A stretch of DNA of 64,000 bases from Bradyrhizobium paxllaeri (GTDB taxonomy: Bacteria; Pseudomonadota; Alphaproteobacteria; Rhizobiales; Xanthobacteraceae): assembly GCF_001693515.2 (NCBI RefSeq), contig NZ_CP042968.1, positions 4,340,001-4,404,000 of the forward strand. The letters are read 5' to 3'. Position numbers and translations under genes: made by a program. A model generated the notes under the pieces. That model had not been told where the DNA came from. It did no database searches and was given only the letters and a program-made list of their open reading frames with translations. Positions 51,850 through 61,242 of the stretch are shown here, piece after piece (positions within the stretch are counted from its first letter, which is position 1; each line of letters opens with the position of its first letter).

Positions 51850-52901
51850 GCAAGCTCGTCATTACCTCGATCGGCCCGGCAAGTTCGGTACAGGACGGCG
51901 GACGTCCCGGCGCCCAGCGCTATGGCCTGGTGCCGAGCGGCGCGATGGATCGGCTGGCGCTGGCCGCCGCGAATACGCTGGTTGGCAACGAACCATTCGC
52001 GGCAGCCGTCGAAGTCGGTCCGTTCGGCGCAAAACTTACCGCGCGCGGCGGCGCCGTGCGCGTCGCACTGGCGGGAGCCCCGCGCAATGCCGATATCGCC
52101 GGCCGCGCCGTGGCGCCGGATACTTCCGCAACGCTTGCCGACGGCGAAACGCTGACGCTCGGCTTTGCCCGCGGCGGCTCGTTCAGCTATCTCGCGATCG
52201 AAGGCGGCATTGCCGGCGAGCCGATGTTCGGCAGCCTCGCCGTCAACGCCCGCGCCGGCCTCGGCAGCCCCTATCCGCGCCCGCTGCAGGCCGGCGACGA
52301 ACTGCAGACGAAGGCCGCAAGCGGCGCGCCGGAGCGGCGGATCGAGTTGCCCGCAGCGCCCGAGGCGCCGATCCGCGTGGTCTTTGGACCGCAGGACGAC
52401 GAATTCGCCGACGAGACCAAGAAGCTGTTCCTCGATAGCGAATGGAAGATATCCGCGACCAGCGACCGCATGGGCTACCGGCTCGAAGGCCCCCAACTCA
52501 AGCATCTCCACGGCCACAACATCGTCTCCGACGGCACCGTCAACGGCAGCCTGCAGGTGCCCGGCAACGGCCAGCCGATCGTGCTCATGCGCGACCGCGG
52601 CACCAGCGGCGGCTATCCGAAGATCGCGACCGTGATTTCGGCCGACTTCGGACGGTTGGCGCAGATCCCTGCCGGGCGCGGCTTTCGTTTTCGGGCCGTC
52701 AGCATGGCGGAAGCGCAGGCCGAGGCGCGCAAATTTGCGGAGCTGTTACGCACCCTGCCCGAACGGCTGCGAGCGATCGAAAGCGTTGATCTCAACATCG
52801 ACGCGCTGCACGATGCCAATGTCGCGGGCCACGCCGTCAATGCGGTCGATGCCGGAACCTGGCACGCAGTATCGATGGCCGAAATAGCAGGCCCGGACTG
52901 A
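51846..52901 (+). CDS. pxpC: 5-oxoprolinase subunit C
   Basis: A 351-residue protein (start [22 protein letters not shown]) of the PxpC/KipA family. The conserved [23 protein letters not shown] and [13 protein letters not shown] stretches are present. Its ATG overlaps the TGA of pxpB (ATGA). It acts in the 5-oxoprolinase complex. Some family members are called allophanate hydrolase-like, but the adjacent pxpB and pxpA settle the assignment. Confidence 0.92.
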   Translation: MSKLVITSIGPASSVQDGGRPGAQRYGLVPSGAMDRLALAAANTLVGNEPFAAAVEVGPFGAKLTARGGAVRVALAGAPRNADIAGRAVAPDTSATLADGETLTLGFARGGSFSYLAIEGGIAGEPMFGSLAVNARAGLGSPYPRPLQAGDELQTKAASGAPERRIELPAAPEAPIRVVFGPQDDEFADETKKLFLDSEWKISATSDRMGYRLEGPQLKHLHGHNIVSDGTVNGSLQVPGNGQPIVLMRDRGTSGGYPKIATVISADFGRLAQIPAGRGFRFRAVSMAEAQAEARKFAELLRTLPERLRAIESVDLNIDALHDANVAGHAVNAVDAGTWHAVSMAEIAGPD

Positions 52902-52935
52902 CCATCAATCCACTCACAAGAAGCGGACGGACATC

Positions 52936-53709
52936 ATGACAACCATCGACCTCAATTGCGATCTCGGCGAAGGTTTTGGCGCGTGGGAAATGGGCAATGA
53001 CGCCGCGATGATCGAGCTGGCAACGTCGGTGAATGTCGCCTGCGGCTTTCATGCCGGCGATGCCGACATCATGCGCCACACGGTCGAGCTGGCGAAAGCG
53101 CGCGGCGTCAGCGTCGGCGCACACCCTGGATATCGCGACCTGCACGGCTTCGGCCGGCGGCCGATTCCGGGCTTGAAATCGTCCGAGATCGAGAACCTGA
53201 TCGCCTACCAGATCGGCGCGCTGCAGGCGATTGCGACCGCGGCCGGTTACAAGGTCACCCACGTCAAGGCGCATGGCGCACTCTCCAACGTCGCCTGTGA
53301 GGACGACATGACCGCAAAAGCCATCGCCAACGGCATCAAGGCCGTCGATCCGAATTTGATCTTTGTTGTGCTCGCCAATTCCAAGCTGGTGCAGGCCGGC
53401 GAAGCCGCCAACCTGCCGATGGTGCACGAGGTCTTTGCCGACCGCGCCTATGAAGACAATGGCTCGCTGGTGTCACGCAAGAAGCCGGGCGCCGTACTGC
53501 ACGATGCAAAAGCGATCGCCGACCGCGTGGTGCGGATGGTGCAGGATGGCGCGGTGGTCTCAGTCACCGGCAAGGTGATCAAGATGCGCACCGACACGGT
53601 GTGCATTCACGGCGATACGCCCGGCGCGGTCGATATCGCGCGCGGCGTACGTCAGGCGTTGAAGGATGCTGGGATTGCGGTCGCGCCGTTCAAGACGGCC
53701 GTTTCCTGA
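52936..53709 (+). CDS. pxpA: 5-oxoprolinase subunit A (LamB/YcsF)
   Basis: A 257-residue protein starting [19 protein letters not shown], the exact family signature. It also has [19 protein letters not shown] and the C-terminal [20 protein letters not shown]. It is the third subunit of the 5-oxoproline-hydrolysing complex and follows pxpC by 34 nt. Confidence 0.95.
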   Translation: MTTIDLNCDLGEGFGAWEMGNDAAMIELATSVNVACGFHAGDADIMRHTVELAKARGVSVGAHPGYRDLHGFGRRPIPGLKSSEIENLIAYQIGALQAIATAAGYKVTHVKAHGALSNVACEDDMTAKAIANGIKAVDPNLIFVVLANSKLVQAGEAANLPMVHEVFADRAYEDNGSLVSRKKPGAVLHDAKAIADRVVRMVQDGAVVSVTGKVIKMRTDTVCIHGDTPGAVDIARGVRQALKDAGIAVAPFKTAVS

Positions 53710-53712
53710 AAC

Positions 53713-53799
53713 GTAGGGTGGGCAAAGCGAAGCGTGCCCACCATTCTCGCGGATAGTCAGACGGTGGGCACGGCGCAAACGCGCCTTTGCCCACCCTAC
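53713..53799. repeat. Large intergenic palindromic repeat
   Basis: GTAGGGTGGGCAAAG and its complement CTTTGCCCACCCTAC form the outer arms, and GTGCCCACC/GGTGGGCAC the inner ones. It folds into a long hairpin and belongs to another widespread Bradyrhizobium repeat class. Confidence 0.8.
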
Positions 53800-53804
53800 A
53801 AATC

Positions 53805-53957
53805 TCAGAACGGATGCACCGACAGCGTGCCGAACACGATGGCGGCAATGAGCGCGAACGCGCTGTAGAGCGCGGCGGTGTGAAAGCCGGTGCCGGAACG
53901 GCGGGACACCGAGCGCGCGTAAAGGTGCAGGCGGGCTTCCGCCGATAGTTCGCGCAT
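53805..53957 (-). CDS. 50-residue protein with a C-terminal membrane helix
   Basis: A short gene with a good ribosome-binding site (TTGGAGATCG before the ATG at 53957) and a product that starts MRELSAEARLHLYARSVSRR and ends with one hydrophobic helix (AALYSAFALIAAIVFGTL). The N-terminal half is basic, so the helix is probably tail-anchored. No family is recognised. It stands alone between the large repeat and the nasS gene. Confidence 0.6.
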   Translation of the reverse strand: MRELSAEARLHLYARSVSRRSGTGFHTAALYSAFALIAAIVFGTLSVHPF

Positions 53958-54201
53958 GGTCGATCTCCAACGCAGCATGGAATGCATATGGAATATCGAT
54001 CGCGCTCCGATGCAAGGTGCCCGCCGAAATAGCGATACGGGCGCTCCGGCGCCCTCCATTTCGAGGGGAAAATTCCCCCTCTCCCGACCAGAGCGAGAAT
54101 TTTATTCGGGCCGACTTGAGCCGATTGGAACCCGGATTGGTAAACGTCCTGCTGGAACCGGTCTTTGCTTCTTCCGTTCGCCGAACCTCAACCGACCGAA
54201 C

Positions 54202-55368
54202 TCAAGGCTTCCAGCGCCCGATCCCGAAGGCAGCCAGGTGACCGGCGATGTCCGCAGGATCGAAAGCGGGTCCAGCAAAGGCGCCGATGGCTTCCGAGGC
54301 GGCTGGGACCTTACCCTGGTGCCTCATGGCGGCATCGTAGAGATCCGGCCTGAACACCCCCATGGCGGTTCGGAGCGCATCCGGCTGCATCGCCGCCTGC
54401 CCCCAGCGCACCATTTGCGCATAAAGCCAGGCGGCCTGGGCCGGGTCGGGCCGGCCTGCCCCCTCGCGCCCGACCAGCAGATAGCGGCCGCTCTCGCGCC
54501 GCTGGCCATCGGGTGAGACCTTCAGCCGGCCGTCGAGGGTGCGCTGGATCACCTCGGCGCCGACGCCGAGCCGGTCAGGCCGCGCCAGCACATGGGCGGC
54601 CTCGGCGCGGTTTCCGGCGTCCTCGATGTATTCGGCGGCGTGGGCAGCCGCCCGGATCAGGGCGGCCAGCACCTCGGGATTCTTTTCCGCCCACTTTTCC
54701 CTGACCGCGAGAACCTTTTCTGCCGCACGCACCAGGATGTCGGAGACGAAGTGCAGGATGTGGCCAACGCCGAGATCGACTGCGACCGAGTTCCAGGGCG
54801 CGCCGACGCAGAACGCATCGACATGGCCGTTGGCGAGGCTGTCGACCATGTAGGGTGGCGGCAGCACGACGAGGCGCACGTCCTCATCGGGATCGACCCC
54901 GCCTGCCGCCATCCAGAACCGGAGCTGGTAATTGTGGGTGGAGAACGGGAACGTCATGCCGAACGTCAGCGGTTCCGCGCCGCTTTTGCGCCGGGCGGCC
55001 ACGACGCGGGCGAGCGCCAGCGCGGTCACCATGGGATCGAGGGCGTCGCCGTCGATCTCGCCCATGATCGCGGCATGCAGCGCCGGCGACACGGTGATCG
55101 CATTGCCGTTGATGCCCAGATTGAACGGCGCCACGATCGGCACCTTGACGTGGCCAAGCCCGAGGCTCGAGGCGATCGCCACCGGCGCCAGCAGATGCGC
55201 CGCGTCGAGCATGCCGATATTGAGCTTGTCGCGGACATTGGACCACGACACTTCCCGCACCAGGGTAACCTCGAGCCCTTCGGCGGCGGTAAAACCCTTG
55301 TCGACGGCGATGATCAGCGCGGCCGCATCGACCAGCGGAATGAAGCCGATATGCAGCGGTGTTTTCAT
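54202..55368 (-). CDS. nasS: Nitrate-sensing NasS-like protein (CmpA/NrtA family)
   Basis: A 388-residue protein of the NrtA/CmpA ligand-binding fold, with no export signal: it starts MKTPLHIGFIPLVDAAALI and has the binding region TFPFSTHNYQLRFWMAAGG and PPYMVDSLANG. The lack of a signal peptide, and the 4-nt overlap with the nasT gene, point to the cytoplasmic nitrate sensor NasS rather than a transporter component. NasS holds NasT until nitrate is present. No nitrate reductase lies in the window. Confidence 0.88.
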   Translation of the reverse strand: MKTPLHIGFIPLVDAAALIIAVDKGFTAAEGLEVTLVREVSWSNVRDKLNIGMLDAAHLLAPVAIASSLGLGHVKVPIVAPFNLGINGNAITVSPALHAAIMGEIDGDALDPMVTALALARVVAARRKSGAEPLTFGMTFPFSTHNYQLRFWMAAGGVDPDEDVRLVVLPPPYMVDSLANGHVDAFCVGAPWNSVAVDLGVGHILHFVSDILVRAAEKVLAVREKWAEKNPEVLAALIRAAAHAAEYIEDAGNRAEAAHVLARPDRLGVGAEVIQRTLDGRLKVSPDGQRRESGRYLLVGREGAGRPDPAQAAWLYAQMVRWGQAAMQPDALRTAMGVFRPDLYDAAMRHQGKVPAASEAIGAFAGPAFDPADIAGHLAAFGIGRWKP

Positions 55369-55955
55369 TTCAACAGCTCCGATGCGGTCAGGATCGACTG
55401 CGCGATCTCGCCGATCTTCTTTTTCTCGCGCATTGCGGTGGAGCGCATCAGCACATAGGCCTCCTCTTCGGTGAGGCCCTTCACCTTCATCAGGATTCCC
55501 TTGGCGCGGTCGATCACCTTGCGCTCCTCGAGTGCTGACTTGGTGCGGTCGAGTTCGTCCTGCAGCTTGGAGAAGGCGTTGAAGCGGGAGATGCAGAGGT
55601 CGAGGATCGGCTTGATCCGCTCCTTTTTCAGGCCGTCCACGATATAGGCGGAGACGCCGGCGTCGACGGAGGCTTGGATCGAGGCCGCATCGCTCTGGTC
55701 GACGAACATGGCGATCGGGCGCCGTACCGCGCGGCTGACCTGGAACATCTGTTCCAGCACGTCGCGGCTGGGATTTTCGAGATCGATCAGGATGACGTCG
55801 GGGTCCAGCGCATAGATCCGCGCCAAAAGGCTCTGCATTTCGCTGATATGCACGACGCCGGTAAAGCCCGCCTCCCGCAACCCCTCTTCCAGGATCGCGG
55901 CCCGGATCGGGCTTTCGTCGACAATCACGATTTTCGGCGAAGACTCAGCGCTCAT
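55365..55955 (-). CDS. nasT: ANTAR-domain antiterminator NasT
   Basis: A 196-residue regulator. The receiver-like part has Asp58 (ILIDLENPS) and the C-terminal ~65 residues are the ANTAR RNA-binding domain, starting near ELDRTKSALEERKVIDRAKGIL. When freed from NasS it lets transcription pass a leader terminator in nitrate-assimilation or denitrification operons. It is the first gene of the leftward pair. Confidence 0.92.
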   Translation of the reverse strand: MSAESSPKIVIVDESPIRAAILEEGLREAGFTGVVHISEMQSLLARIYALDPDVILIDLENPSRDVLEQMFQVSRAVRRPIAMFVDQSDAASIQASVDAGVSAYIVDGLKKERIKPILDLCISRFNAFSKLQDELDRTKSALEERKVIDRAKGILMKVKGLTEEEAYVLMRSTAMREKKKIGEIAQSILTASELLK

Positions 55956-56086
55956 CGGTCAATTCTTAACCCGGCAAGGCTTCTTAACCTAGCGAGGCTT
56001 CCATAGCACGTCAGAAATCCCCGCAAAGCCTTGTAATTGTGAGCAATTGGGACTAGTTCGTGCTCATCAATCAGGCAGAATTAGAT

Positions 56087-57412
56087 ATGCAACAGGCCGC
56101 TGCGCCCAAAGTCAGCTTTGTTTCGCTTGGGTGCCCCAAGGCGCTGGTGGATTCCGAGCGCATTATCACCCGGCTGCGCGCCGAAGGTTATGAGCTGGCG
56201 CGCAAGCATGACGGCGCCGACATCGTGATCGTCAACACCTGCGGCTTCCTCGACAGCGCCAAGCAGGAGTCGCTCGGCGCCATCGGCGAGGCCATGGCCG
56301 AGAACGGCAAGGTCATCGTCACCGGCTGCATGGGCGCCGAACCCGAGCAGATCGAGGCCGCCTACCCCGGCGTGCTGTCGATCACGGGCCCGCAGCAATA
56401 TGAGAGCGTGCTGGAGGCCGTTCACCGGGCGCTACCGCCGGTGCATAATCCGCATCTCGACCTGGTGCCGCCACAGGGCGTCAAGCTGACGCCGCGGCAC
56501 TACGCCTATTTGAAGATTTCCGAAGGCTGCAACAACCGCTGCAGCTTCTGCATCATTCCAAAGCTGCGCGGTGACCTGGTGTCGCGCCCGGCCGATGACG
56601 TGCTTCGCGAAGCCGAGCGACTGGTCAATGCCGGCGTCAAGGAATTGCTCGTCATCTCGCAGGACACGTCGGCCTATGGCGTCGACGTGAAGTATGCCGA
56701 AAGCCCGTGGAAGGACCGCCAGGTTCGCGCCAAATTCTTCGATCTCGCCAAGGAACTCGGCGATCTCGGCGCCTGGGTTCGGCTGCAATATGTCTACCCC
56801 TACCCGCATGTGGACGAAGTCATCGGCCTGATGACCGAGGGCAAGATCCTGCCCTATCTCGATATACCCTTTCAGCATGCAAGCCCGGACGTCCTCAAAG
56901 CGATGAAGCGTCCCGCCGCGCAGGAAAAGACGCTGGCGCGGATCAAGAAGTGGCGCGAGGAATGTCCTGACCTCACGCTGCGCTCGACCTTCATCGTCGG
57001 TTTCCCCGGCGAAACCGATTCCGACTTTGCCTACCTGCTCGACTGGCTGGAGGAAGCCGAGATCGATCGTCTCGGCTGCTTCAAGTACGAGCCGGTCGCC
57101 GGCGCCGCGTCCAACGCGATCGGCAATGCGGTGCCCGACGAGGTCAAGCAGGAGCGCTGGAACGCGCTGATGGCCCGGCAGCAGAAAATCTCCGCCCGCC
57201 GCCTCAAGCGCAAGGTCGGCACGAGACAGCAGGTCATCGTCGATGAAGTCGGGCCGACGGTCGCGAAAGGCCGTTCAAAGGCCGACGCGCCGCAGATCGA
57301 CGGCGCGGTCTATCTCTCCAGCCGCCGCCCGCTGAAAGTCGGCGAGATCGTCACTGCGAAGATCGAGCGCTCCGATCAGTACGACCTGCACGGCAGCGTC
57401 GCGGGATTCTGA
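56087..57412 (+). CDS. rimO: Ribosomal protein S12 methylthiotransferase RimO
   Basis: A 441-residue radical-SAM enzyme (start [20 protein letters not shown]) that modifies an aspartate of ribosomal protein S12. The MTTase N-terminal cysteines include [11 protein letters not shown] and [14 protein letters not shown], and the radical-SAM cluster is in [20 protein letters not shown]-terminal TRAM domain follows. An upstream GTG at 56060 is in frame but the family normally starts at this methionine. Confidence 0.95.
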   Translation: MQQAAAPKVSFVSLGCPKALVDSERIITRLRAEGYELARKHDGADIVIVNTCGFLDSAKQESLGAIGEAMAENGKVIVTGCMGAEPEQIEAAYPGVLSITGPQQYESVLEAVHRALPPVHNPHLDLVPPQGVKLTPRHYAYLKISEGCNNRCSFCIIPKLRGDLVSRPADDVLREAERLVNAGVKELLVISQDTSAYGVDVKYAESPWKDRQVRAKFFDLAKELGDLGAWVRLQYVYPYPHVDEVIGLMTEGKILPYLDIPFQHASPDVLKAMKRPAAQEKTLARIKKWREECPDLTLRSTFIVGFPGETDSDFAYLLDWLEEAEIDRLGCFKYEPVAGAASNAIGNAVPDEVKQERWNALMARQQKISARRLKRKVGTRQQVIVDEVGPTVAKGRSKADAPQIDGAVYLSSRRPLKVGEIVTAKIERSDQYDLHGSVAGF

Positions 57413-57452
57413 TCAAAGCGGATCATGCCGTGGTGCTGCATGGGGCAACAAG

Positions 57453-57860
57453 ATGTCAGATCACTTAAAGGAAATGCCGCCAGCCGCCCAGCTTCTTGGT
57501 CGCGAGATCGTCTCTGTAGATCCACATTCTGGTGAAGTGAAACTTCGATTTACGGCGAAAAGGGAATTCGCCAATCGCCACGGCACCGTACAGGGCGGCA
57601 TGTTGTCAGCGATGCTCGACTCCGCAACGGGCAACGCGGTCATGGCCAGGTTACCATCGCATCTGACGGCCGTGACGACCCGCCTGGATACGAGCTTCCT
57701 GAAGCCGGCTGCATTGGGAGCGATGATTGCGACCGCGCGTCTTGTTCACCAGGATGAGCGCTCGGCCGAAGTGATGGCTGAACTCACTGACAGCGAAGGC
57801 CAGATAGTCGCTACGGCCAGGGCCGAACTGCGCGTTCGCGAGCGCAAGAGCCGGTCTTAG
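57453..57860 (+). CDS. Hotdog-fold thioesterase (PaaI-like)
   Basis: A 135-residue soluble hotdog domain. The motif FANRHGTVQGGMLSAMLDSATGNAV holds the catalytic or CoA-binding Asp/Gly stretch typical of PaaI-type acyl-CoA thioesterases. It lies 40 bp after rimO. The acyl substrate is unknown. The length is normal for the family. Confidence 0.86.
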   Translation: MSDHLKEMPPAAQLLGREIVSVDPHSGEVKLRFTAKREFANRHGTVQGGMLSAMLDSATGNAVMARLPSHLTAVTTRLDTSFLKPAALGAMIATARLVHQDERSAEVMAELTDSEGQIVATARAELRVRERKSRS

Positions 57861-57896
57861 ATTTCAACTTGGGCGGACGGACAATTTCGTACACCC

Positions 57897-57926
57897 TTGA
57901 CATCCACCGCCAACTGGCTGTATGGG
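57897..57926 (+). promoter_or_regulatory. Promoter of the arginine leader peptide
   Basis: TTGACA (57897-57902) and TATGGG (57921-57926) are spaced by 18 bp. The predicted start, near 57932-57935, would coincide with the ATG of the leader peptide, so the message could be leaderless. Confidence 0.5.
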
Positions 57927-57934
57927 CCGTCGCC

Positions 57935-58021
57935 ATGAAACTGAACCGGACCAACCGCCGCGCCTGCCTGCGTCGTCGCTCCAGCGACGATGGGTTGCGC
58001 CGTGTCCGACGACAACGCTGA
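57935..58021 (+). CDS. Arginine-rich 28-residue leader peptide (candidate attenuator)
   Basis: A short frame from ATG 57935 to TGA 58019-58021. Eleven of its 28 residues are arginine, including RRR and RRVRRQR runs. It precedes an 11-bp terminator hairpin and then the argD-like gene. This is the layout of a ribosome-mediated attenuator responding to charged arginyl-tRNA. A hairpin over the arginine codons (TCGTCGC/GCGACGA) could be the competing structure. No strong ribosome-binding site is visible, consistent with a leaderless start. Confidence 0.55.
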   Translation: MKLNRTNRRACLRRRSSDDGLRRVRRQR

Positions 58022-58047
58022 TCAGCTAGTTTCAGCCACGTTTTCGA

Positions 58048-58077
58048 GAAGGCCGCACCCTCAAAAGTGCGGCCTTC
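58048..58077 (+). terminator. Attenuator terminator before the argD-like gene
   Basis: GAAGGCCGCAC (58048-58058) and GTGCGGCCTTC (58067-58077) pair perfectly around CCCTCAAAA, and TTGCG follows. It lies 27 bp after the leader-peptide stop and 49 bp before the argD-like ATG. Confidence 0.7.
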
Positions 58078-58126
58078 TTGCGTTGCGGCCCACCTTTCAC
58101 CCCAGCACCACCCAGAGGAGATCGAC

Positions 58127-59323
58127 ATGACTGACGCCACCCATCCGTTCGACGCACTGATGGAAATTACCGCTCGCCCACCGGTGGTGTTCGTCCGCGG
58201 TGCGGGCTCCTATCTCTGGGACGACGCCCGCAAGCGTTATCTCGACTTCGTGCAGGGCTGGGCCGTCAACGCGCTCGGCCATTCGCCACCCGCCGTTGCG
58301 GAAGCGCTTGCCGCACAGGCCAACCGGCTGCTGACGCCAAGTCCTGCTTTCTACAACGAACCCAGCCTCAAGTTGGCCAAGGCGCTGGTCGCCAATAGCT
58401 GCTTCGATCAGGTATTCTTTGCCAACTCCGGGGCCGAAGCCAATGAAGGCGCGATCAAGCTGGCCCGGAAATTCGGATCGCTCTACAAGAACGGCGCGTA
58501 TGAAATCATCAGCTTTGTCGGCGGATTTCATGGCCGCACGCTCGCAACCATGTCGGCCTCGGGCAAGAAGGCCTTTGAGCCGCTGTTCGAGCCGAAGGTT
58601 ACCGGCTTCCCCAAGGCGCAGCTCAACGACCTCGATTCCGTCAAGCGGCTGATCTCGAACAAGACGGTCGCCGTGATGCTGGAGCCGATCCAGGGCGAAG
58701 CCGGCGTATGGCCTGCGACCGATCAATTCCTCAGGGAGTTGCGGGCACTGACAAAGGAACGCGGGCTGCTACTGATCGTCGACGAGATCCAGACGGGCAT
58801 GGGCCGGACCGGCAAGCTATTCCACTATGAGCATGCCGGCATCGAGCCCGACATCATGACGCTCGGCAAGGGTATCGGCGGCGGCGTGCCGCTGGCCGCC
58901 TTGTTGGCGACCGACTATGCGTCCTGTTTCGAGCATGGCGACCAGGGCGGCACCTTCAACGGCAACCCGCTGATGTGCGCCGCCGGCCTTGCGGTGCTCG
59001 AGCACGTGGCAAAACCGGAATTCCTGAAGTCCGTGACGGATGCCGGATTGTTTCTCGAAAGCGAACTGCAGAAATTGTCCGCCCGGCATGGGCTTGGCGA
59101 GGTACGCGGCCGCGGCCTGCTGCTGGCGCTCGATCTCAAACTACCGATCGGCGCGTCGATCGTGGCCGAAGCGTTCGCAGACGGTGTGCTCATCAACTCG
59201 CCGCAGCCCGATGCACTGCGCTTCATGCCGGCGCTCAACGTCACGCGCGAGGAGATATCGCTGATGATCGATTGCCTCGACGCGGTCCTGGTGAAGGCGG
59301 GTGCAGCACGTCGGGTGGCGTAA
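58127..59323 (+). CDS. argD: Acetylornithine/succinyldiaminopimelate-type aminotransferase (ArgD-like)
   Basis: A 398-residue class III PLP enzyme starting [19 protein letters not shown] after AGAGGAG. The cofactor stretch [18 protein letters not shown] and the Schiff-base lysine in [15 protein letters not shown] are present, as is [15 protein letters not shown]. It is typical of ArgD, which makes N-acetylornithine in arginine synthesis. An arginine-rich leader and a terminator lie upstream, supporting the assignment. It may equally use succinyl-ornithine or succinyldiaminopimelate. Confidence 0.88.
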   Translation: MTDATHPFDALMEITARPPVVFVRGAGSYLWDDARKRYLDFVQGWAVNALGHSPPAVAEALAAQANRLLTPSPAFYNEPSLKLAKALVANSCFDQVFFANSGAEANEGAIKLARKFGSLYKNGAYEIISFVGGFHGRTLATMSASGKKAFEPLFEPKVTGFPKAQLNDLDSVKRLISNKTVAVMLEPIQGEAGVWPATDQFLRELRALTKERGLLLIVDEIQTGMGRTGKLFHYEHAGIEPDIMTLGKGIGGGVPLAALLATDYASCFEHGDQGGTFNGNPLMCAAGLAVLEHVAKPEFLKSVTDAGLFLESELQKLSARHGLGEVRGRGLLLALDLKLPIGASIVAEAFADGVLINSPQPDALRFMPALNVTREEISLMIDCLDAVLVKAGAARRVA

Positions 59324-59340
59324 TTCATCTGTCGGATTTC

Positions 59341-59428
59341 GTCATGGCCGGGCTCGTCCCGGCCATCCACGTCTTTCTTTCCGCTGCTGCAAAAGACGTG
59401 GATGCCCGGCACAAGGCCGGGCATGACG
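59341..59428. repeat. Intergenic palindromic repeat, intact copy
   Basis: GTCATGGCCGGGCTCGTCCC at the left and a GGCCGGGCATGAC arm at the right, with inner CCACGTCTT and AAGACGTGG arms. It is the same family as the copy split by the IS4 element near 43.4 kb. Confidence 0.78.
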
Positions 59429-59455
59429 AATCTGAGGAGCGATCCCGCATAAAAA

Positions 59456-60430
59456 TTACGGCCTCAAGATCGCCGCACCCGTCGTCGCCCGGCTCTCCAG
59501 TTCGATATGTGCCTTGGCTGCATCCTTCAACGCATAGGCATGGTTGATCGGCACGTGCAGCTTGCCGTTGATGACGGCGGCAAACAGCGTGTCGGCGCCT
59601 TCGAGCAGCTCCTTGCGGGTGCTGACATAGTCATTGAGTTTCGGCCGCGTCGCAAACAGCGAGCCGTGATTGTTGAGCTCGGCAAGTGGGAACGGCGGCA
59701 CCGGGCCGGAGGCGTTGCCGAAGCTGACGAACAGTCCGCGTGGCCGCAGGCACGACAGCGACCCCGGGAAGGTGGTCTTGCCGACGCCGTCATAGACGAC
59801 GTCGCACAGCTCGTTGCGGCTGATCTGTTTGACACGCGCGACAAAATCTTCCTCGTTGTAGAGGATGACGTGATCGCAGCCATTGGCGAGTGCGAGATCG
59901 GCCTTGGCCTTGGAGCCGACGGTGCCGATCACATGCGCGCCGAGCGCCCTCGCCCACTGGCAGGCAAGCAGGCCGATACCGCCCGCCGCGGCGTGGATCA
60001 GCACGCGATGGCCCGGCTCGACCTTGAAGGTCTTGTGCAGGAGGTACCAGACCGTCAGGCCCTTGAGCATCAGCACCGCGCCCTGCTCGTAGGTAATGTG
60101 GTCGGGCAGCTTGACCAGCTTGTCCGCCGGGATCACCCGCTCCGAGGCGTAGCCGCCAAGCGTGAAATAATAGGCGACGCGATCGCCGGGGTGAAAATTG
60201 GTAACGCCGGGCCCGACGGCCACGACTTCGCCCGCGGCTTCGTTGCCGGCGATGAACGGCAGGCCGGGCGCCTTGTAGAGGCCGGTGCGGAAATAGACGT
60301 CGATGAAGTTGAGGCCGACGGCGTGCTGGCGGATGCGGACCTCGCCCGCTGCAGGCGCCGCCACGTCCACGTCTTCATATACCAGGGCTTCCGGACCCCC
60401 TACCTTGTGCACCCGCACAGCCTTGGTCAT
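59456..60430 (-). CDS. NADPH:quinone oxidoreductase (Qor-like)
   Basis: A 324-residue zinc-free medium-chain dehydrogenase starting MTKAVRVHKVGGPEALVYEDV after GAGGGAGAGG. The nucleotide-binding region is LIHAAAGGIGLLACQWARALGAHVIGT. It is typical of quinone oxidoreductases (QOR) that use NADPH. No zinc ligands are present. The substrate is probably a quinone or enone. It faces the argD-like gene across a repeat. Confidence 0.9.
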   Translation of the reverse strand: MTKAVRVHKVGGPEALVYEDVDVAAPAAGEVRIRQHAVGLNFIDVYFRTGLYKAPGLPFIAGNEAAGEVVAVGPGVTNFHPGDRVAYYFTLGGYASERVIPADKLVKLPDHITYEQGAVLMLKGLTVWYLLHKTFKVEPGHRVLIHAAAGGIGLLACQWARALGAHVIGTVGSKAKADLALANGCDHVILYNEEDFVARVKQISRNELCDVVYDGVGKTTFPGSLSCLRPRGLFVSFGNASGPVPPFPLAELNNHGSLFATRPKLNDYVSTRKELLEGADTLFAAVINGKLHVPINHAYALKDAAKAHIELESRATTGAAILRP

Positions 60431-60507
60431 GACAGCCTCTCCCTCGGTAGTCCCTGAAACGCCCAACCTGAAGGCGAAACGAAAGCCATCGCCGGCCGGA
60501 TGTCAAC

Positions 60508-61242
60508 TCACCCCCGGCTCCTGGCGGCCTTCTTGCGGTTGCGCCGGGCGAGCACGTTGAACAATTCGACCGCGGCTGCGAACAACATGGCGAAATAGAT
60601 GTAGCCGCGCGGAATATGGAATTTGAATCCGTCCGCCACCAGCGCCACGCCGATCAGCACCAGGAAGGCCAATGCCAGCATCTTGGTCGTCGGGTGATCG
60701 GCCACGAACTTCGCTACCGGGCCAGAGGAAATGTACATGACGGCGCAGGCGATCACCACCGCTGCAACCATGATTTCGATATCCTGCGCCATGCCGATCG
60801 CCGTGATGATCGAGTCCAGCGAGAACACGATATCGATGATGATGATCTGCATGATCGCCATCAAGAATACACTGGCCCGCGGCTTGGTATCCGGCTCGCC
60901 GTGGCTAGCCTCGACCTCGGCATGGATTTCATGCGTTGCCTTCGCGATCAGGAAAGCACCGCCGGCAATCAGAATGATATCCCGCCAGGACAGATCGACG
61001 CTCTTCACCGTCACGACAGGCTCCGTCAGGCCGATCAGCCACACCAACAGGCTGAGCAGTATGATGCGAAACACCAGCGCCAGCAGGAGGCCGATCTGGC
61101 GCGCGCGCTTGGCTTGCGCGGGCGGGATGCGCGATACGATCACCGAAATGAAGATGACGTTGTCGATGCCGAGCACGATTTCCAGTGCCGTCAAGGTCAC
61201 CAGCGCTGCCCAGGCTTCCGGGCTCGTCAATAACTCCATCAT
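60508..61242 (-). CDS. TerC-family integral membrane protein
   Basis: A 244-residue protein starting MMELLTSPEAWAALVTLTALEIVLGIDNVIFISVIV, the TerC signature with its acidic pair. About seven membrane helices are evident; the IDIVFSLDSIITAIGM stretch carries the second conserved acidic pair. Members are thought to export manganese or assist exoenzymes. Its ATG overlaps the TGA of the Pcs gene by 4 nt, so the two are co-translated. The link to phosphatidylcholine synthesis is unexplained. Confidence 0.92.
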   Translation of the reverse strand: MMELLTSPEAWAALVTLTALEIVLGIDNVIFISVIVSRIPPAQAKRARQIGLLLALVFRIILLSLLVWLIGLTEPVVTVKSVDLSWRDIILIAGGAFLIAKATHEIHAEVEASHGEPDTKPRASVFLMAIMQIIIIDIVFSLDSIITAIGMAQDIEIMVAAVVIACAVMYISSGPVAKFVADHPTTKMLALAFLVLIGVALVADGFKFHIPRGYIYFAMLFAAAVELFNVLARRNRKKAARSRG

